From assembly GCA_964196195.1 (NCBI GenBank), contig CAXMSE010000018.1, positions 47,168 through 111,167 on the forward strand: DNA of 64,000 nucleotides, read 5' to 3'. Numbering within the stretch: the stretch's first letter is position 1; every line of letters starts with the position of its first letter. This document shows positions 52,795 through 61,965 of this stretch, piece after piece. The notes under the pieces were generated by a model, which was not told the origin of the DNA, did not search any database, and saw only the letters and a program-made list of their open reading frames with translations. The stretch comes from OFTM10 sp964196195 (GTDB lineage Bacteria; Actinomycetota; Acidimicrobiia; Acidimicrobiales; Aldehydirespiratoraceae). Both the position numbers and the translations under genes were made by a program.

Positions 52795-52844
52795 TCAGCG
52801 CCGGCCCGTTTGGCGAGACGCCCTCGATGGCGTAATCATGAGGC

Positions 52845-53054
52845 GTGTTTCTCGGAGATGATCTTCTGGCCTGGTTGGTTTTGGCGATCGGTGGAGCCAT
52901 GGCCGCTGGCAATCTGGCAGCCCTTCTCAGGCCCCCCGACACCCGACGTGACGATGACGACCTCGACCGCGCTCCACTGGCCCGGAGCATCCTGTTCGTC
53001 GGCCTCGGGGTGGTGGCTTCTATCTGGGCGCTGGCGAGCCTGTTCGCGGGCTGA
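52845..53054 (+). CDS. Small two-helix membrane protein
   Basis: 69 residues from GTG 52845. Two hydrophobic helices (LLAWLVLAIGGAMAAGNLAALL and SILFVGLGVVASIWALASLF) flank an acidic loop RRDDDDLDR. Typical of actinobacterial small membrane proteins; function unknown. It lies 50 nt after the previous gene on the same strand. Confidence 0.55.
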   Translation: MFLGDDLLAWLVLAIGGAMAAGNLAALLRPPDTRRDDDDLDRAPLARSILFVGLGVVASIWALASLFAG

Positions 53055-53515
53055 GGAGCGGTTGGAGAGGACGGGCGGAGGCCGAAGCAATGCGCCAGCA
53101 CCCTGGAAAAGCGCTGGTGGCGATGCGTTGGAGGGAGTGTTCAACCCCCACCCTTCCTCGTATGGACCCGCGGGGGCGAAACCGCCGGACCTGGTTCCAT
53201 CGGCGCGGAGCAGTCCTGCTTGAGTCAAACCCGACGAAGGGCAAGGGGAGTAGCTCGCGACTCTGGAAGGGCGAGCTCTCAGCCCCAGTAGGGGAGAGAG
53301 TGAGGGGGCGGAGGCCAGACGAGTGCGCCAGCACCCTGGAAAAGCGCTGGTGGCGATGCGTTGGAGGGAGTGTCCAACCCCCACCCTTCCTCTTCGACCG
53401 GCGGGGGCGAAACCGCCGGTCGCTTGTTGTATCGACCCCTGACGGCCAACCTTGAACCCCTTGGTTCAATCGACGTCGGTTGAGACGGTGTCGGCCCGGT
53501 CGGGCATTGCCTGAT
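53055..53515. repeat. Duplicated non-coding repeat element (no gene in this gap)
   Basis: This 460-nt gene-free stretch holds two copies of a block. The 69-nt core starting TGCGCCAGCACCCTGG is at 53091-53159 and 53324-53392 with one mismatch, and each is followed by GCGGGGGCGAAACCGCCGG (53170-53188; 53401-53419), a near palindrome that could fold. Copies lie about 233 bp apart. It has the look of a REP-like intergenic element, not a gene; ORFs across it are out of character. Confidence 0.75.
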
Positions 53516-54346
53516 TCAGGTATCGGTCCAGTCCGCGGCGCGGCGACCCACGAACGCGGCGATTGCTTCGCGGTAGTCGGCTTCGGTTGTCATCTGGTCG
53601 AGACGGGCCTGTGCGTCACGGACCGAATCGGCCGGGCCCGATCGCGTCGAATCGATCGCGAGTTGGCGCTTCGTGGCGCGAAGAGAGTGGGGGCTCACCG
53701 ATGCCACAAGTCGGGCGGCGTAGGCCGCCGCCTCGGCGAGGAGTTCGTCGGCAGGGACGACGCGGTTGACGAGGCCGAGTTCGGCTGCCTCTTCGGAGAG
53801 AACAACCCGGCTCGAGAGAAGCAGATCGCTCGCCCGACCGTGGCCGATCAGCCGGGGGAGGAGCCACGACAGGCCGTACTCGGCGGGGAGGTTGAGTCGG
53901 CCGTGGGCGCTGGTGAGCTTGATGCCCGGCGCGGCGAAGCGCAGGTCGCACCAGGCCGCGATGGCGAGACCAACTCCGGCCGCGGCGCCGTTGAGGGCGG
54001 CGATTGTGGTGGTCTGGAGACCGAAGAAGAAGGCGAAGTCGGCGTCGAATTCGGTGCTCACCCCGAATCCAGGCTCGGCCAGATTGTCGGGAGTGCCTGC
54101 GTCGTAGCCGCCTCGCTCGACGTGGCCCTCCAACGCCCGACTGTCGGCACCTGGACAAAATGTTGCGCCGGCCGGATCACCGGTGATGATGATCACCCTC
54201 ACGGAGGGGTCGGTGTCGGCGCACTCGAGGAGGTGGCGAAGCTCGGTGTGCATACGCCCCGTCCAGGCGTTGTGGTGGGCAGGCCGCGACAAGGTGAGGG
54301 TGGCGACGCCGTCGGCGGCCTCCCATCTTGTCGTCTTGAGTTCCAT
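53516..54346 (-). CDS. Enoyl-CoA hydratase/isomerase family protein
   Basis: 276 residues. Crotonase fold: LTLSRPAHHNAWTGRM, GATFCPGADSRALEG and the oxyanion-hole region ALNGAAAGVGLAIAAWCDLRFA in part (AGVGLAIAAWCDLRFA). Hydratase Glu positions are not obvious, so isomerase or another crotonase reaction is possible. ATG 54346 lies 7 nt after TACGGT. It is divergent from the 54406 gene. Confidence 0.85.
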   Translation of the reverse strand: MELKTTRWEAADGVATLTLSRPAHHNAWTGRMHTELRHLLECADTDPSVRVIIITGDPAGATFCPGADSRALEGHVERGGYDAGTPDNLAEPGFGVSTEFDADFAFFFGLQTTTIAALNGAAAGVGLAIAAWCDLRFAAPGIKLTSAHGRLNLPAEYGLSWLLPRLIGHGRASDLLLSSRVVLSEEAAELGLVNRVVPADELLAEAAAYAARLVASVSPHSLRATKRQLAIDSTRSGPADSVRDAQARLDQMTTEADYREAIAAFVGRRAADWTDT

Positions 54347-54391
54347 CCCCGAGACCGTAGAGCACGCGGCGGGGCGGGGCGATCAGTGCGG

Positions 54392-54397
54392 TAGCGT
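54392..54397 (+). promoter_or_regulatory. -10 element of the 54406 gene
   Basis: TAGCGT lies 8 nt before GTG 54406 in a gap with no Shine-Dalgarno. The opposite gene has its own TACGGT 7 nt before ATG 54346. Both are TANNNT. Confidence 0.45.
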
Positions 54398-54405
54398 TTG
54401 CCAAC

Positions 54406-56283
54406 GTGCCCGTCGCCCGACCCTTACTAGTCCGCTGGGCACCGGTGTTGGCCGTGGTACTCGTGATGGTGGCCTGGGTGGGGACGCCAAACCCGGCCTA
54501 CGGTCAGGATGGGAGCACGAGTGCCCCCGGCGACTCCCTTGTCGCCGACACCGACACCCTGATCGTGGTGGATCCCGAGGCCGGGAGCATTTTGGGCACC
54601 CATCTGTATGAGTTCACCAACCCCACCGAAGACCGGGTGTTCAGTGGCTTCTTCGAGACGATTCCGGTAGCTGCGGTAGACATCCTCGCTCGAGTCGATG
54701 CCGAGGAAGCGATTGTTCTCCGCGGCGCACAGAGCGAGCGCACCGTTGAGGTCCGGATCGTTTTTCCTACCGAGTTGGAGCCGGGCGGCCGGGTTTCGGT
54801 GGAGCTCAGCTGGTTTCGCTCGGGCCTCGACGGAGACCCCAATGAGCTCGAGCACGCGTCGGCAGCCTTGGTGGCGATCGAGGGCTTCGCAGTGGGCCAC
54901 GGTGGCGGTGCGGCTTCCCTCACCATCGAAGCGCCGGCGGGTTACGAGGTCACGGAGAACTCCGACCTGATCGCCGGTGAAGTCGACGGCCTGATCCGCT
55001 TGTGGTCGAGCGTGGCAGAGCCCTACCGCTCGCATCCGGTGGTGCTGAGCGCGCCCGAACGAATGCCTCGAATCCGGGTCAACGAGATCACCCTCGATAT
55101 AACCCTGGCATCCCTATCTATTTCGGAGGGGGGACTCCTCGCCCAGATTCGCGATCTCGTTCCGGTCCTCGGGGCCTGGTTGCCGATCGAGGTACCGGGC
55201 CCGATCGAGGTTCGCCATGGGTGGACGGGAACTAACGATGTGGTGCGGATCGAGCCAGTCGACGATGCCGACTCGACTGTGATCATCGTGTCGCCGCTGG
55301 TCGACCCAGCCGTGCTTGCACGCGAGCTTGCCGCTGAATGGCTCGCCCCCATCGAGTTCGATGACCCCCGCATCGGTGCAGCCCTCGCCGGATTCCTCGG
55401 ACGCGAGGCTGCTGTTCGAATCGGCTTTGAAGCAGCTGTCGAGGTCGCCGTCGACAAGCCGTGGGTCGGTGCTCTCGGCGCAGTTTTCGGCGAGCTCGAC
55501 GACAGTGGAATCGCCGCAGTGATCGGCCTGCTCGATGAGGGGTCCATCGCCTACACGGGCACCTCGGAGGTGGCGCGCACCAGTGCCCTCGACTGGAGGG
55601 TGGTCCTCGACGTCGTGGAGAACGTGGCGGGCACCTCCGAAGCCGCGGACCTGTTCGGTGCGGTTGTGGAGGCCGACGCCGAACTCGAGAGGCGGGCGAC
55701 GGCTCGCCTCGACTATTTCGATCTGGTCACGCGGAGCGACGACTGGTCGCTGCCGCCATGGGTCCGCGTGCCCATGGCCGATTGGGACTTCGACGAGTTC
55801 GATCGTGTGCGCCCCCGAGTGGATGAGGTGATCACCGCACGCGACGAACTGAGGATCGAAGCGGCTGAGATCGACCTGCCGCTCGGATCGTTTGTACGCG
55901 AGCTCTTCGAGCCCGCCGCTGAAGGCCTCGATGACGCGGTTGAGTTGTTGGCTGTACAGCAAGAAGCCTTCGAGGCCCTGGCCGAGGCCCGCCAGCTCAC
56001 TGCCGGTGATCGCGGGCTCCTTTCTCGGATGGGGCTCGCAGGGGTCGACACCGAGGCCGAGTACGACGAGATCGTCGCCATCTGGAACGAGGGCGACTTC
56101 GAATCCGCCACCGACGAGGCCCATGACCTGATCGAGAAGATCGACGGGGCTGTCGCCCGAGGCACGCTCCGTCTGGTCGTTCCTTCGGTGGCGCTGGTGG
56201 CCGTGTTTGCACTGGTCAACTGGGTGCTGAAGCGCCGTCGGCCCGTGGTGGAGGACGAACCCTCTCAGTCTGAGGCGGAGTAG
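54406..56283 (+). CDS. Secreted/membrane protein with a degenerate M1-peptidase-like region
   Basis: 625 residues. Signal peptide to about 35 (VLVMVAWVGTPNPAYG), extracellular body, and a C-terminal membrane helix (LRLVVPSVALVAVFALVNWVL) with a basic tail. At 306-312 the sequence is RELAAEW where M1 aminopeptidases have HELAHEW, and the later NEGFA region is AALAGF: both zinc His and the Glu are lost. A binding or chaperone role is possible. GTG 54406 is probably leaderless. It overlaps the next, convergent gene by 19 nt. Confidence 0.65.
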   Translation: MPVARPLLVRWAPVLAVVLVMVAWVGTPNPAYGQDGSTSAPGDSLVADTDTLIVVDPEAGSILGTHLYEFTNPTEDRVFSGFFETIPVAAVDILARVDAEEAIVLRGAQSERTVEVRIVFPTELEPGGRVSVELSWFRSGLDGDPNELEHASAALVAIEGFAVGHGGGAASLTIEAPAGYEVTENSDLIAGEVDGLIRLWSSVAEPYRSHPVVLSAPERMPRIRVNEITLDITLASLSISEGGLLAQIRDLVPVLGAWLPIEVPGPIEVRHGWTGTNDVVRIEPVDDADSTVIIVSPLVDPAVLARELAAEWLAPIEFDDPRIGAALAGFLGREAAVRIGFEAAVEVAVDKPWVGALGAVFGELDDSGIAAVIGLLDEGSIAYTGTSEVARTSALDWRVVLDVVENVAGTSEAADLFGAVVEADAELERRATARLDYFDLVTRSDDWSLPPWVRVPMADWDFDEFDRVRPRVDEVITARDELRIEAAEIDLPLGSFVRELFEPAAEGLDDAVELLAVQQEAFEALAEARQLTAGDRGLLSRMGLAGVDTEAEYDEIVAIWNEGDFESATDEAHDLIEKIDGAVARGTLRLVVPSVALVAVFALVNWVLKRRRPVVEDEPSQSEAE

Positions 56284-57779
56284 TGAGCTGCGTAGAGCTC
56301 GCGTAGTTCCTTCTTCTGAACCTTCCCCATCGAGTTGCGAGGCAGGGAGGCAACACGGACTATCGCCTTCGGGTGCTTGAACCGGGCCAGCGAGGTCTGG
56401 AGGGCATCTGCGATCGTGGCGTCGTCGGGCGAATCGGCATCGGCCACGATCATCGCGGTGACCGCCTCACCGAGGTCGGGGTGGGGGAGGCCCACGACCG
56501 CTGACTCGATCACTCCCGTGATGGCGTCGAGGAGGACTTCGACTTCCTGCGGGTAGACGTTCTCGCCGCCGCTGATGATCAGGTCGCTGGTGCGGCCGTG
56601 CAGGGTGAGACGGCCCTGGTCGTCGAGGGCGCCGATGTCTCCGGTGACGAACCAGTCGCCATCGCGTCGGCAGAGGGCGCTGGCCTCGGGTCGACGCCAA
56701 TACTCGGCCATCACCTGGCTGCCGCGTACCTCGACCACGCCGGTTTCGTCGACCGATGCCGGGTGCCCGAGGTCGTCGACGGTGCGCATCTCGATGCCGG
56801 GCAGGGCGAAGCCGACGGTGCCCGCGATGCGGTCGCCTTCATAGGGGTTGCTGGTTGTGATCAGGGTCTCGCTCATGCCGTAGCGCTCGCAGATCACGTG
56901 GCCGGTGCGGGCCGTGAACTCGTCGAACAAGGTGTCGGGCAGGGGGGCAGACCCCGAAGTAAAGAGGCGCATGCCGGCGCAGGAATCGCGGTCGAGTCCG
57001 GGAGTGGAGAGCAGGCGGCCGTAGTGGGTGGGGACCCCCATGAACACGGTGGCCTCCGGCAGTGCTCCGACGACGGCCGCGGGATCGAACCTGGGCAGGA
57101 AAGTGACGGGGGCGGCCGACAGCATGGGGCAGTGGAGGGCGACGAACAAGCCGTGTACGTGGAAGATCGGCAAGCTGTGGATCAGGTGATCGGCGGTGCT
57201 GAAACGCCAGGTCTGGTGCAGTGCCGCGGTGTTTAGTCTCAAGTTGGTGTGGGTGAGCGCCGCCCCCTTGGGCCGCCCGGTGGTGCCCGAGGTGTAGAGC
57301 AGGGCGGCGAGGTCGTCTCCGGATCTAGGCTCCGAGGTGCGGGGCATCGAGCGGCTGGTTGCCTCGGCCAGAGAGCCACTCCCGTCGGCATCGAGGCTGA
57401 GGACTTCGACGGCGTGGCTGGCGGTCACGCCGTCGGCTCGATCCCGAGGCACGAGCACGATCGCCGGATCGGCGTCGGCCACGAAGTAGTCGAGTTCGTC
57501 GTCGGTGAACGAGGGGTTGAGGGGAACATGAACCGCGCCTGCGTGAAGGCAGGCGGCGTAGAGCACGACCGCCTCGATCGACTTGTCGACCTGGGATACG
57601 ACGCGGCTGCCCGGCGTAGCGCCCCGATCGGTGAGCACGGTGGCCATCCGGCTGACGCGGTCCCAGAACTCGCCGTGGCTGACGGTCGGGCCGCCGGGCA
57701 CGATCAGAAACGGTGCATCGGGCTGTTCCGCCGAGGCCGACACGAGGTCTTTGATGAAGTTGCCGTTGGCTGGGATCAT
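56265..57779 (-). CDS. matB: Malonyl-CoA synthetase-like acyl-CoA ligase
   Basis: 504 residues. Adenylation motifs: LLYTSGTTGRPKGAALTHTNL, and RYGMSETLITTSNPYEGDR, TGDIGALDDQGRL, and the catalytic Lys region SMGKVQKKELRE. The HVHGLFVALHCPML and TSNPYEGDRIAGTVGFALPG blocks resemble MatB, which makes malonyl-CoA from malonate. A different short acid cannot be excluded. No ribosome site is seen at ATG 57779. Confidence 0.8.
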   Translation of the reverse strand: MIPANGNFIKDLVSASAEQPDAPFLIVPGGPTVSHGEFWDRVSRMATVLTDRGATPGSRVVSQVDKSIEAVVLYAACLHAGAVHVPLNPSFTDDELDYFVADADPAIVLVPRDRADGVTASHAVEVLSLDADGSGSLAEATSRSMPRTSEPRSGDDLAALLYTSGTTGRPKGAALTHTNLRLNTAALHQTWRFSTADHLIHSLPIFHVHGLFVALHCPMLSAAPVTFLPRFDPAAVVGALPEATVFMGVPTHYGRLLSTPGLDRDSCAGMRLFTSGSAPLPDTLFDEFTARTGHVICERYGMSETLITTSNPYEGDRIAGTVGFALPGIEMRTVDDLGHPASVDETGVVEVRGSQVMAEYWRRPEASALCRRDGDWFVTGDIGALDDQGRLTLHGRTSDLIISGGENVYPQEVEVLLDAITGVIESAVVGLPHPDLGEAVTAMIVADADSPDDATIADALQTSLARFKHPKAIVRVASLPRNSMGKVQKKELRELYAAHYSASD

Positions 57780-57866
57780 GGGACGACCGGGGGAGGAGGT
57801 GAAGCGGCGCCGATGATAGGTGATCGGTTCGAATCCCGCGAACGTGGAGAGCTAGGGTGCGCGGCC

Positions 57867-58523
57867 ATGGTGAGTCTTACCCGAACCGATGAGATATTCG
57901 TGCTCGACCACGGCGCAGACGAAAACGTCACGAGCGACGCGTGGGCTCTGGAGATGCACGATCTACTCGACGAGGTGGAGTCGGCCGATGGGCCCAAGGT
58001 GCTGATCACCACGGGATCGGCCAAGCATTATTCCAACGGTCTGGACGTGGGCTACATGTCGTCGGTCGACGCCGGTGAGATAGTCGGTTACGTCAACCGC
58101 ATCGAGAAGGTCGTGAGTCGGCTCATGCTCTTCCCCGCACCGACGGTTGCCGCGGTGAACGGGCATGCCTTCGGCATGGGGGCGTTCCTGGTTCTCGCCC
58201 ACGATCAGGCGGTGATGCGCGCCGACCGCGGCTTCTTCTGCCTCCCCGAGGTGCACCTCCAAATGTCGTTCCCTCGCTCCCTGATGTCGGTGCTCCATGC
58301 CACCCTGCCAAGCAACACTCGGCGGTCGGCGGCGCTCACCGGTCGGCGCTATTCGGGCCCGGATTGTGTGGAGGCCGGGATTGTCGATGCGGTCGCATCC
58401 GAGGAGGATCTTCTCGACGTCGCGATCAAGCGAGGCCGTCCCCTCGCCGCTACCGCGGGCTCCAACCTCAACCTGATCAAGCGCCAGCTCTTCCCCGACG
58501 TCGCCGAATACCTCGGCGCCTGA
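57867..58523 (+). CDS. Enoyl-CoA hydratase/isomerase family protein
   Basis: 218 residues. Crotonase fold: GPKVLITTGSAKHYSNGLDVGY and AAVNGHAFGMGAFLVLAHDQ in shortened form (NGHAFGMGAFLVLAH), with the oxyanion-hole Gly. It is a short member, and the C-terminal helix region is brief; peroxisomal delta3-delta2 enoyl isomerase-like proteins are this length. ATG 57867 lies 8 nt after TAGGGT. A longer upstream frame is rejected. Confidence 0.8.
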   Translation: MVSLTRTDEIFVLDHGADENVTSDAWALEMHDLLDEVESADGPKVLITTGSAKHYSNGLDVGYMSSVDAGEIVGYVNRIEKVVSRLMLFPAPTVAAVNGHAFGMGAFLVLAHDQAVMRADRGFFCLPEVHLQMSFPRSLMSVLHATLPSNTRRSAALTGRRYSGPDCVEAGIVDAVASEEDLLDVAIKRGRPLAATAGSNLNLIKRQLFPDVAEYLGA

Positions 58524-58537
58524 TCGAGCCGGCAGTA

Positions 58538-59737
58538 TCAGCCGCGAGGAACGTCGATCCAGGGGATCTCCTTGTCGACCCGTGGTTCTCCGGGGAGGCC
58601 CAGCACCTGCTCGCCGAGGATGTTCTTCATCACTTCGGTGGTGCCGCCCTCAATGGAGTTGGCTCTCGCTCTCAGGAAGGCGTGACCGAGGCCAGTGGTG
58701 TCGCCCGAAAGATCAAAGGCCTCGGGGCGGCGGAAGGTGTAGTTGTAGTCGATCTGACCGGCCATACCCATGAGATCGACGGCGGTTTCGAAGATGTCCT
58801 GGTTGAGGTTGGCCATCATCGACTTACCCACCGAGCCTTCGGGGCCGGGGTTGCCGCTCTTGGCCGTCTCCGAGGCGCGCATGTTGGTGAGCCTCAGCGC
58901 TTCGGCGCGGATCCAGAGCTTCATGACTCTGTCCTTTGCCACCTGATTGTGATGATCGCCGGTTGCCTCCCAGACCTTCACCAGGTGTCCGATAGCTCCT
59001 CCGCCGCGCTTGGGTCCACCCCCGCTACCGCCGCCGATGGCACTGCGCTCGTTCATCAGGGTAGTGAGCGCGGCTCGCCAGCCTTCACCCTCTTCGCCGA
59101 TGCGGTAGTCGTCACCGATGCGAACATCGGTCATGTAGACCTCGTTGAACTCGGCCTCGCCGGTGATCTGGCGTAGGGGCCTCACTTCCACGCCCGGCGC
59201 CCTCATGTCGAGAGCGAAGTAGGTCATGCCGCGGTGCTTGGGCACATTCGGATCGGTGCGGGTGACCAGCATTCCCAAATCAGCCACGTGGGCCAGGGTG
59301 TTCCACACCTTCTGACCGTTGACGGTCCACTCGTCGCCGTCGCGCACTGCCTTGGTGCCGAGGCCGGCGAAATCCGAACCTGCTCCCGGTTCGGAGAACA
59401 GCTGGCACCACTTCTCCTCGCCGGTGAACATCGGTCGCAGGAAACGATTCTTCACATCGTCGGACCCGTGGGTGACGATGGTAGGCCCGGCCAGGGCAAT
59501 GAAGAACATCGTCGGATCCATCGGTGGGGCGCCGGCGGCCGAGAGGCGCTGGTTGGCGACTCGCTGGAGTTGGGGGGCCACACCAAGCCCACCGAATCCC
59601 TCGGGGTACATCACCCACGCGAGGCCTGCGTCGTACTGGTGGCCTCGAAACTCTTCGTAACCCTCGGTGGTGGGGTCGTGTTGGGCCAGGAGAGTGTCGA
59701 GGGCACCCTCGACCTTCTGAAGATCGGTATCGCTCAT
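58538..59737 (-). CDS. Acyl-CoA dehydrogenase
   Basis: 399 residues. FAD/acyl-CoA motifs: CQLFSEPGAGSDFAGL, WTVNGQKVWNTLAH and the C-terminal SIEGGTTEVMKNILGEQVLG. It should carry out alpha-beta dehydrogenation with electron transfer flavoprotein. The conserved Glu may be at EGGTTEV; its exact position needs alignment. It is convergent with the crotonase gene (14 nt gap). Confidence 0.92.
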   Translation of the reverse strand: MSDTDLQKVEGALDTLLAQHDPTTEGYEEFRGHQYDAGLAWVMYPEGFGGLGVAPQLQRVANQRLSAAGAPPMDPTMFFIALAGPTIVTHGSDDVKNRFLRPMFTGEEKWCQLFSEPGAGSDFAGLGTKAVRDGDEWTVNGQKVWNTLAHVADLGMLVTRTDPNVPKHRGMTYFALDMRAPGVEVRPLRQITGEAEFNEVYMTDVRIGDDYRIGEEGEGWRAALTTLMNERSAIGGGSGGGPKRGGGAIGHLVKVWEATGDHHNQVAKDRVMKLWIRAEALRLTNMRASETAKSGNPGPEGSVGKSMMANLNQDIFETAVDLMGMAGQIDYNYTFRRPEAFDLSGDTTGLGHAFLRARANSIEGGTTEVMKNILGEQVLGLPGEPRVDKEIPWIDVPRG

Positions 59738-59794
59738 CGGCGCAGTCTGCCCGATGCTTTCCCGCCGGCGGAAATCAGGCCACTGTTGATGTGG

Positions 59795-61846
59795 TCACCC
59801 GGCGCCAGCGGCTCTCAGTAGTCGGGCGAGGAAGGCGGCCATTTGTTCGCGGGTGACGTTGGCGTGGGGGCTGTAGGTGGTGGGTGAGGTGCCGGTGGTG
59901 ATGGCGAGGTCGTAGATGAGGTTGATGCCGGGGAGAGCGAACGAGTCGGGGTCGACGTCGGTGAAGGGGTGGTCGTCGGGTGGGTCGGGGTGGTCGGGGT
60001 TGAGGGCTTGCCAGAGTCGGGCGAGGAAGGCGGCCATTTGTTCGCGGGTGACGTTGGCGTGGGGGCTGTAGGTGGTGGGTGAGGTGCCGGTGGTGATGGC
60101 GAGGTCGTAGAGCAGGCCGACGTCGGCCAGGGCGTAGGACTGGGCCGCCAGATCGGTGAACGGTGCAGGTGAGCGATGGCTGGAGCATCCGAGGGCCGCG
60201 ATCTGGGCGTCGAACGAGATGAAGGCGGCGGTCACCGCAGCTGCTTGGGTGGGGTCGAGCGCGCTGGGAGCGTCTCCGACGATGGTGGCCAGTTCGTTGA
60301 AGTCAGTAAGCCCGCTTATCCCGGCGTTGGTGACGAGGCCGAGGAGGGCCGCGGCCTCGTCTGGGGTGGGGCCGGCAAGGGGTTCGAACACAGGCGATGA
60401 GTCGGTTGTGGCCAGCTGGGTGGCCAGGTGGATGCCAGTGGCCAGCTGGCGTTGGAGCTTGGTGATGTCGACGAGGTCGGTGGTGTCGTCGACGGTGTTG
60501 GTGCACGCCGTGGAACGGTCGGTGAAACCGACGGTGGGGATTCCCAGGTCGACGAACGTGGCCGCGTCGGTGCTGAGCTCCGACGCGGCGTCGAGCCGGG
60601 TCACGTTCAGGGGCAGGCTGGCGTGGTCGGCGGCCCCGACCGAGTTGCCGAGCGCCGTCCCCCCGCTGGCCGCACCCACTGCAAACGTGGTGCTCCTGAG
60701 GGCCAGCGAGAGGCTGGCACCCTGCTTGTCGTAGTCGAGGTAGGCCACCACGTTGTCGACGAGACCGGGAGAGTTGGTCTCGGTCCAGGACTCGGCCCCG
60801 GTAAGGGCCGTCTCGGCGCGGTCCCAGAAAGCGAACACCACGGTTCGGCGAGGGCCGGTTTCGGCTGAACCGAGTGTCTTGGCCAACTCGAGGAGGATGG
60901 CCGCGCCGGCGGCGTTATCGGTAGCTCCGGGGCATGCCACGACGGTGCCCGGATCGGCGTCGCCGTCACAGTCGGCAAGGGTGTCGTAGTGGGCGCCGAT
61001 CATCACGATCTCATGGGCCAGATCGGAGCCGGGAACGCGGGCGATGAGGTTGGTCCCGGCGCCGAAATCGTCCTCATAGGAAAGAGGATCGGTGCTGGTG
61101 TCGAGGGCTTCGGTGTAGGGCTGGAGTTGTTCGATCAGGTAGGCGCGAGCCGAACGTGCGGCGGCTGTGGTCGAGGCTCGTCCCTCTGGCTGCACCAGCG
61201 ATCGGATGTGGCGCTCCAATGGTGTGTCGGCGACCTGCGATGAGCAGTTGGTGCTCACGAAGGACTCGCCCGGATCGATGAGCTCACCGGCCATTGCGAT
61301 CTGGACCTGCTCGTTGTCGGGGATCCGCCAGCCCGCGGCGTTGTCGTAGGCGCGGCTGTCGAAGTACTCGAGATGGAGGTGGGCGTGGGTGGCGTTGCCG
61401 GTGTCGCCGAGCAGCCCGATCAACTCGCCGATTGCCACCGGCGCGCCGATCTGGTCGAGGTGGGCCGGGATCGACTCGTGTACGAGATGGACGTATCGGA
61501 CGGTGTAGTCGCCATAGTCGATATCGATATAGGTGCCGGCGGACGCATGAACCCCGAGCCATGTGACCACGCCATCGGCCTGGGCGAGAAGGGGTTGACC
61601 AAGGTCGTGTTGGGGGTCGGAATAGGTGCGCGACGTGCGGTTGATGTCGAGGTTCCAGTTGTTGAACCCATGGCCTGATCGCGTGCCGCCCGACCATTCG
61701 CTTCCGCACTCGAAGGGGGCCAGGAGGCTCTGGAAGCCATCCACCGCTCCCGCGGCGGGAACTGCGGTGGTGATCGACGAGAGCACGACGGCGCTCAGCA
61801 GTAGTGCGAAAGGGCGTCGAATCTGGTGACGACGAAGTTTGGACAT
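59795..61846 (-). CDS. Secreted M23-like + M28 peptidase with two SLH-like repeats
   Basis: 683 residues from ATG 61846. Signal peptide to about 35. An M23-like domain has HLHLEYF but no clear first His (HGFNNWNLDI). An M28 domain has IGAHYDTLADCDGD, CPGATDNAAGAAILLEL and FWDRAETALTGAESW; a second metal-binding Glu may be lost. Two SLH-type repeats (DVGLLYDLAITTGTSPTTYS, then REQMAAFLARLW) end it, possibly binding cell-wall polymer. A 96-bp block is identical in both repeats. Confidence 0.75.
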   Translation of the reverse strand: MSKLRRHQIRRPFALLLSAVVLSSITTAVPAAGAVDGFQSLLAPFECGSEWSGGTRSGHGFNNWNLDINRTSRTYSDPQHDLGQPLLAQADGVVTWLGVHASAGTYIDIDYGDYTVRYVHLVHESIPAHLDQIGAPVAIGELIGLLGDTGNATHAHLHLEYFDSRAYDNAAGWRIPDNEQVQIAMAGELIDPGESFVSTNCSSQVADTPLERHIRSLVQPEGRASTTAAARSARAYLIEQLQPYTEALDTSTDPLSYEDDFGAGTNLIARVPGSDLAHEIVMIGAHYDTLADCDGDADPGTVVACPGATDNAAGAAILLELAKTLGSAETGPRRTVVFAFWDRAETALTGAESWTETNSPGLVDNVVAYLDYDKQGASLSLALRSTTFAVGAASGGTALGNSVGAADHASLPLNVTRLDAASELSTDAATFVDLGIPTVGFTDRSTACTNTVDDTTDLVDITKLQRQLATGIHLATQLATTDSSPVFEPLAGPTPDEAAALLGLVTNAGISGLTDFNELATIVGDAPSALDPTQAAAVTAAFISFDAQIAALGCSSHRSPAPFTDLAAQSYALADVGLLYDLAITTGTSPTTYSPHANVTREQMAAFLARLWQALNPDHPDPPDDHPFTDVDPDSFALPGINLIYDLAITTGTSPTTYSPHANVTREQMAAFLARLLRAAGAG
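59821..60111. repeat. Identical 96-bp direct repeats in the SLH region
   Basis: 59821-59916 and 60016-60111 are identical (first bases GTCGGGCGAGGAAGGCGGCC), 195 bp (65 codons) apart, in frame. They encode the two SLH-like units. Confidence 0.95.
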
Positions 61847-61965
61847 GCAGCCTCGGGCCCGCTGCGCCCTCAACGGTAGCGAGCGCGGCATCCATTTTGG
61901 TATCGGCCCCGTTGCCGCGATGTGTGAGGCGATTGTTACTGTCGTGTCCGCTGACAGGAGGCCCC

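Noticed and set aside
53020..53469. 149-aa and 182-aa minus frames over the repeat block
   Set aside because: They translate the duplicated non-coding repeat and lack any family feature.
53480..54394. 304-aa plus-strand frame opposite the crotonase gene
   Set aside because: Shadow frame; the minus strand has full crotonase motifs.
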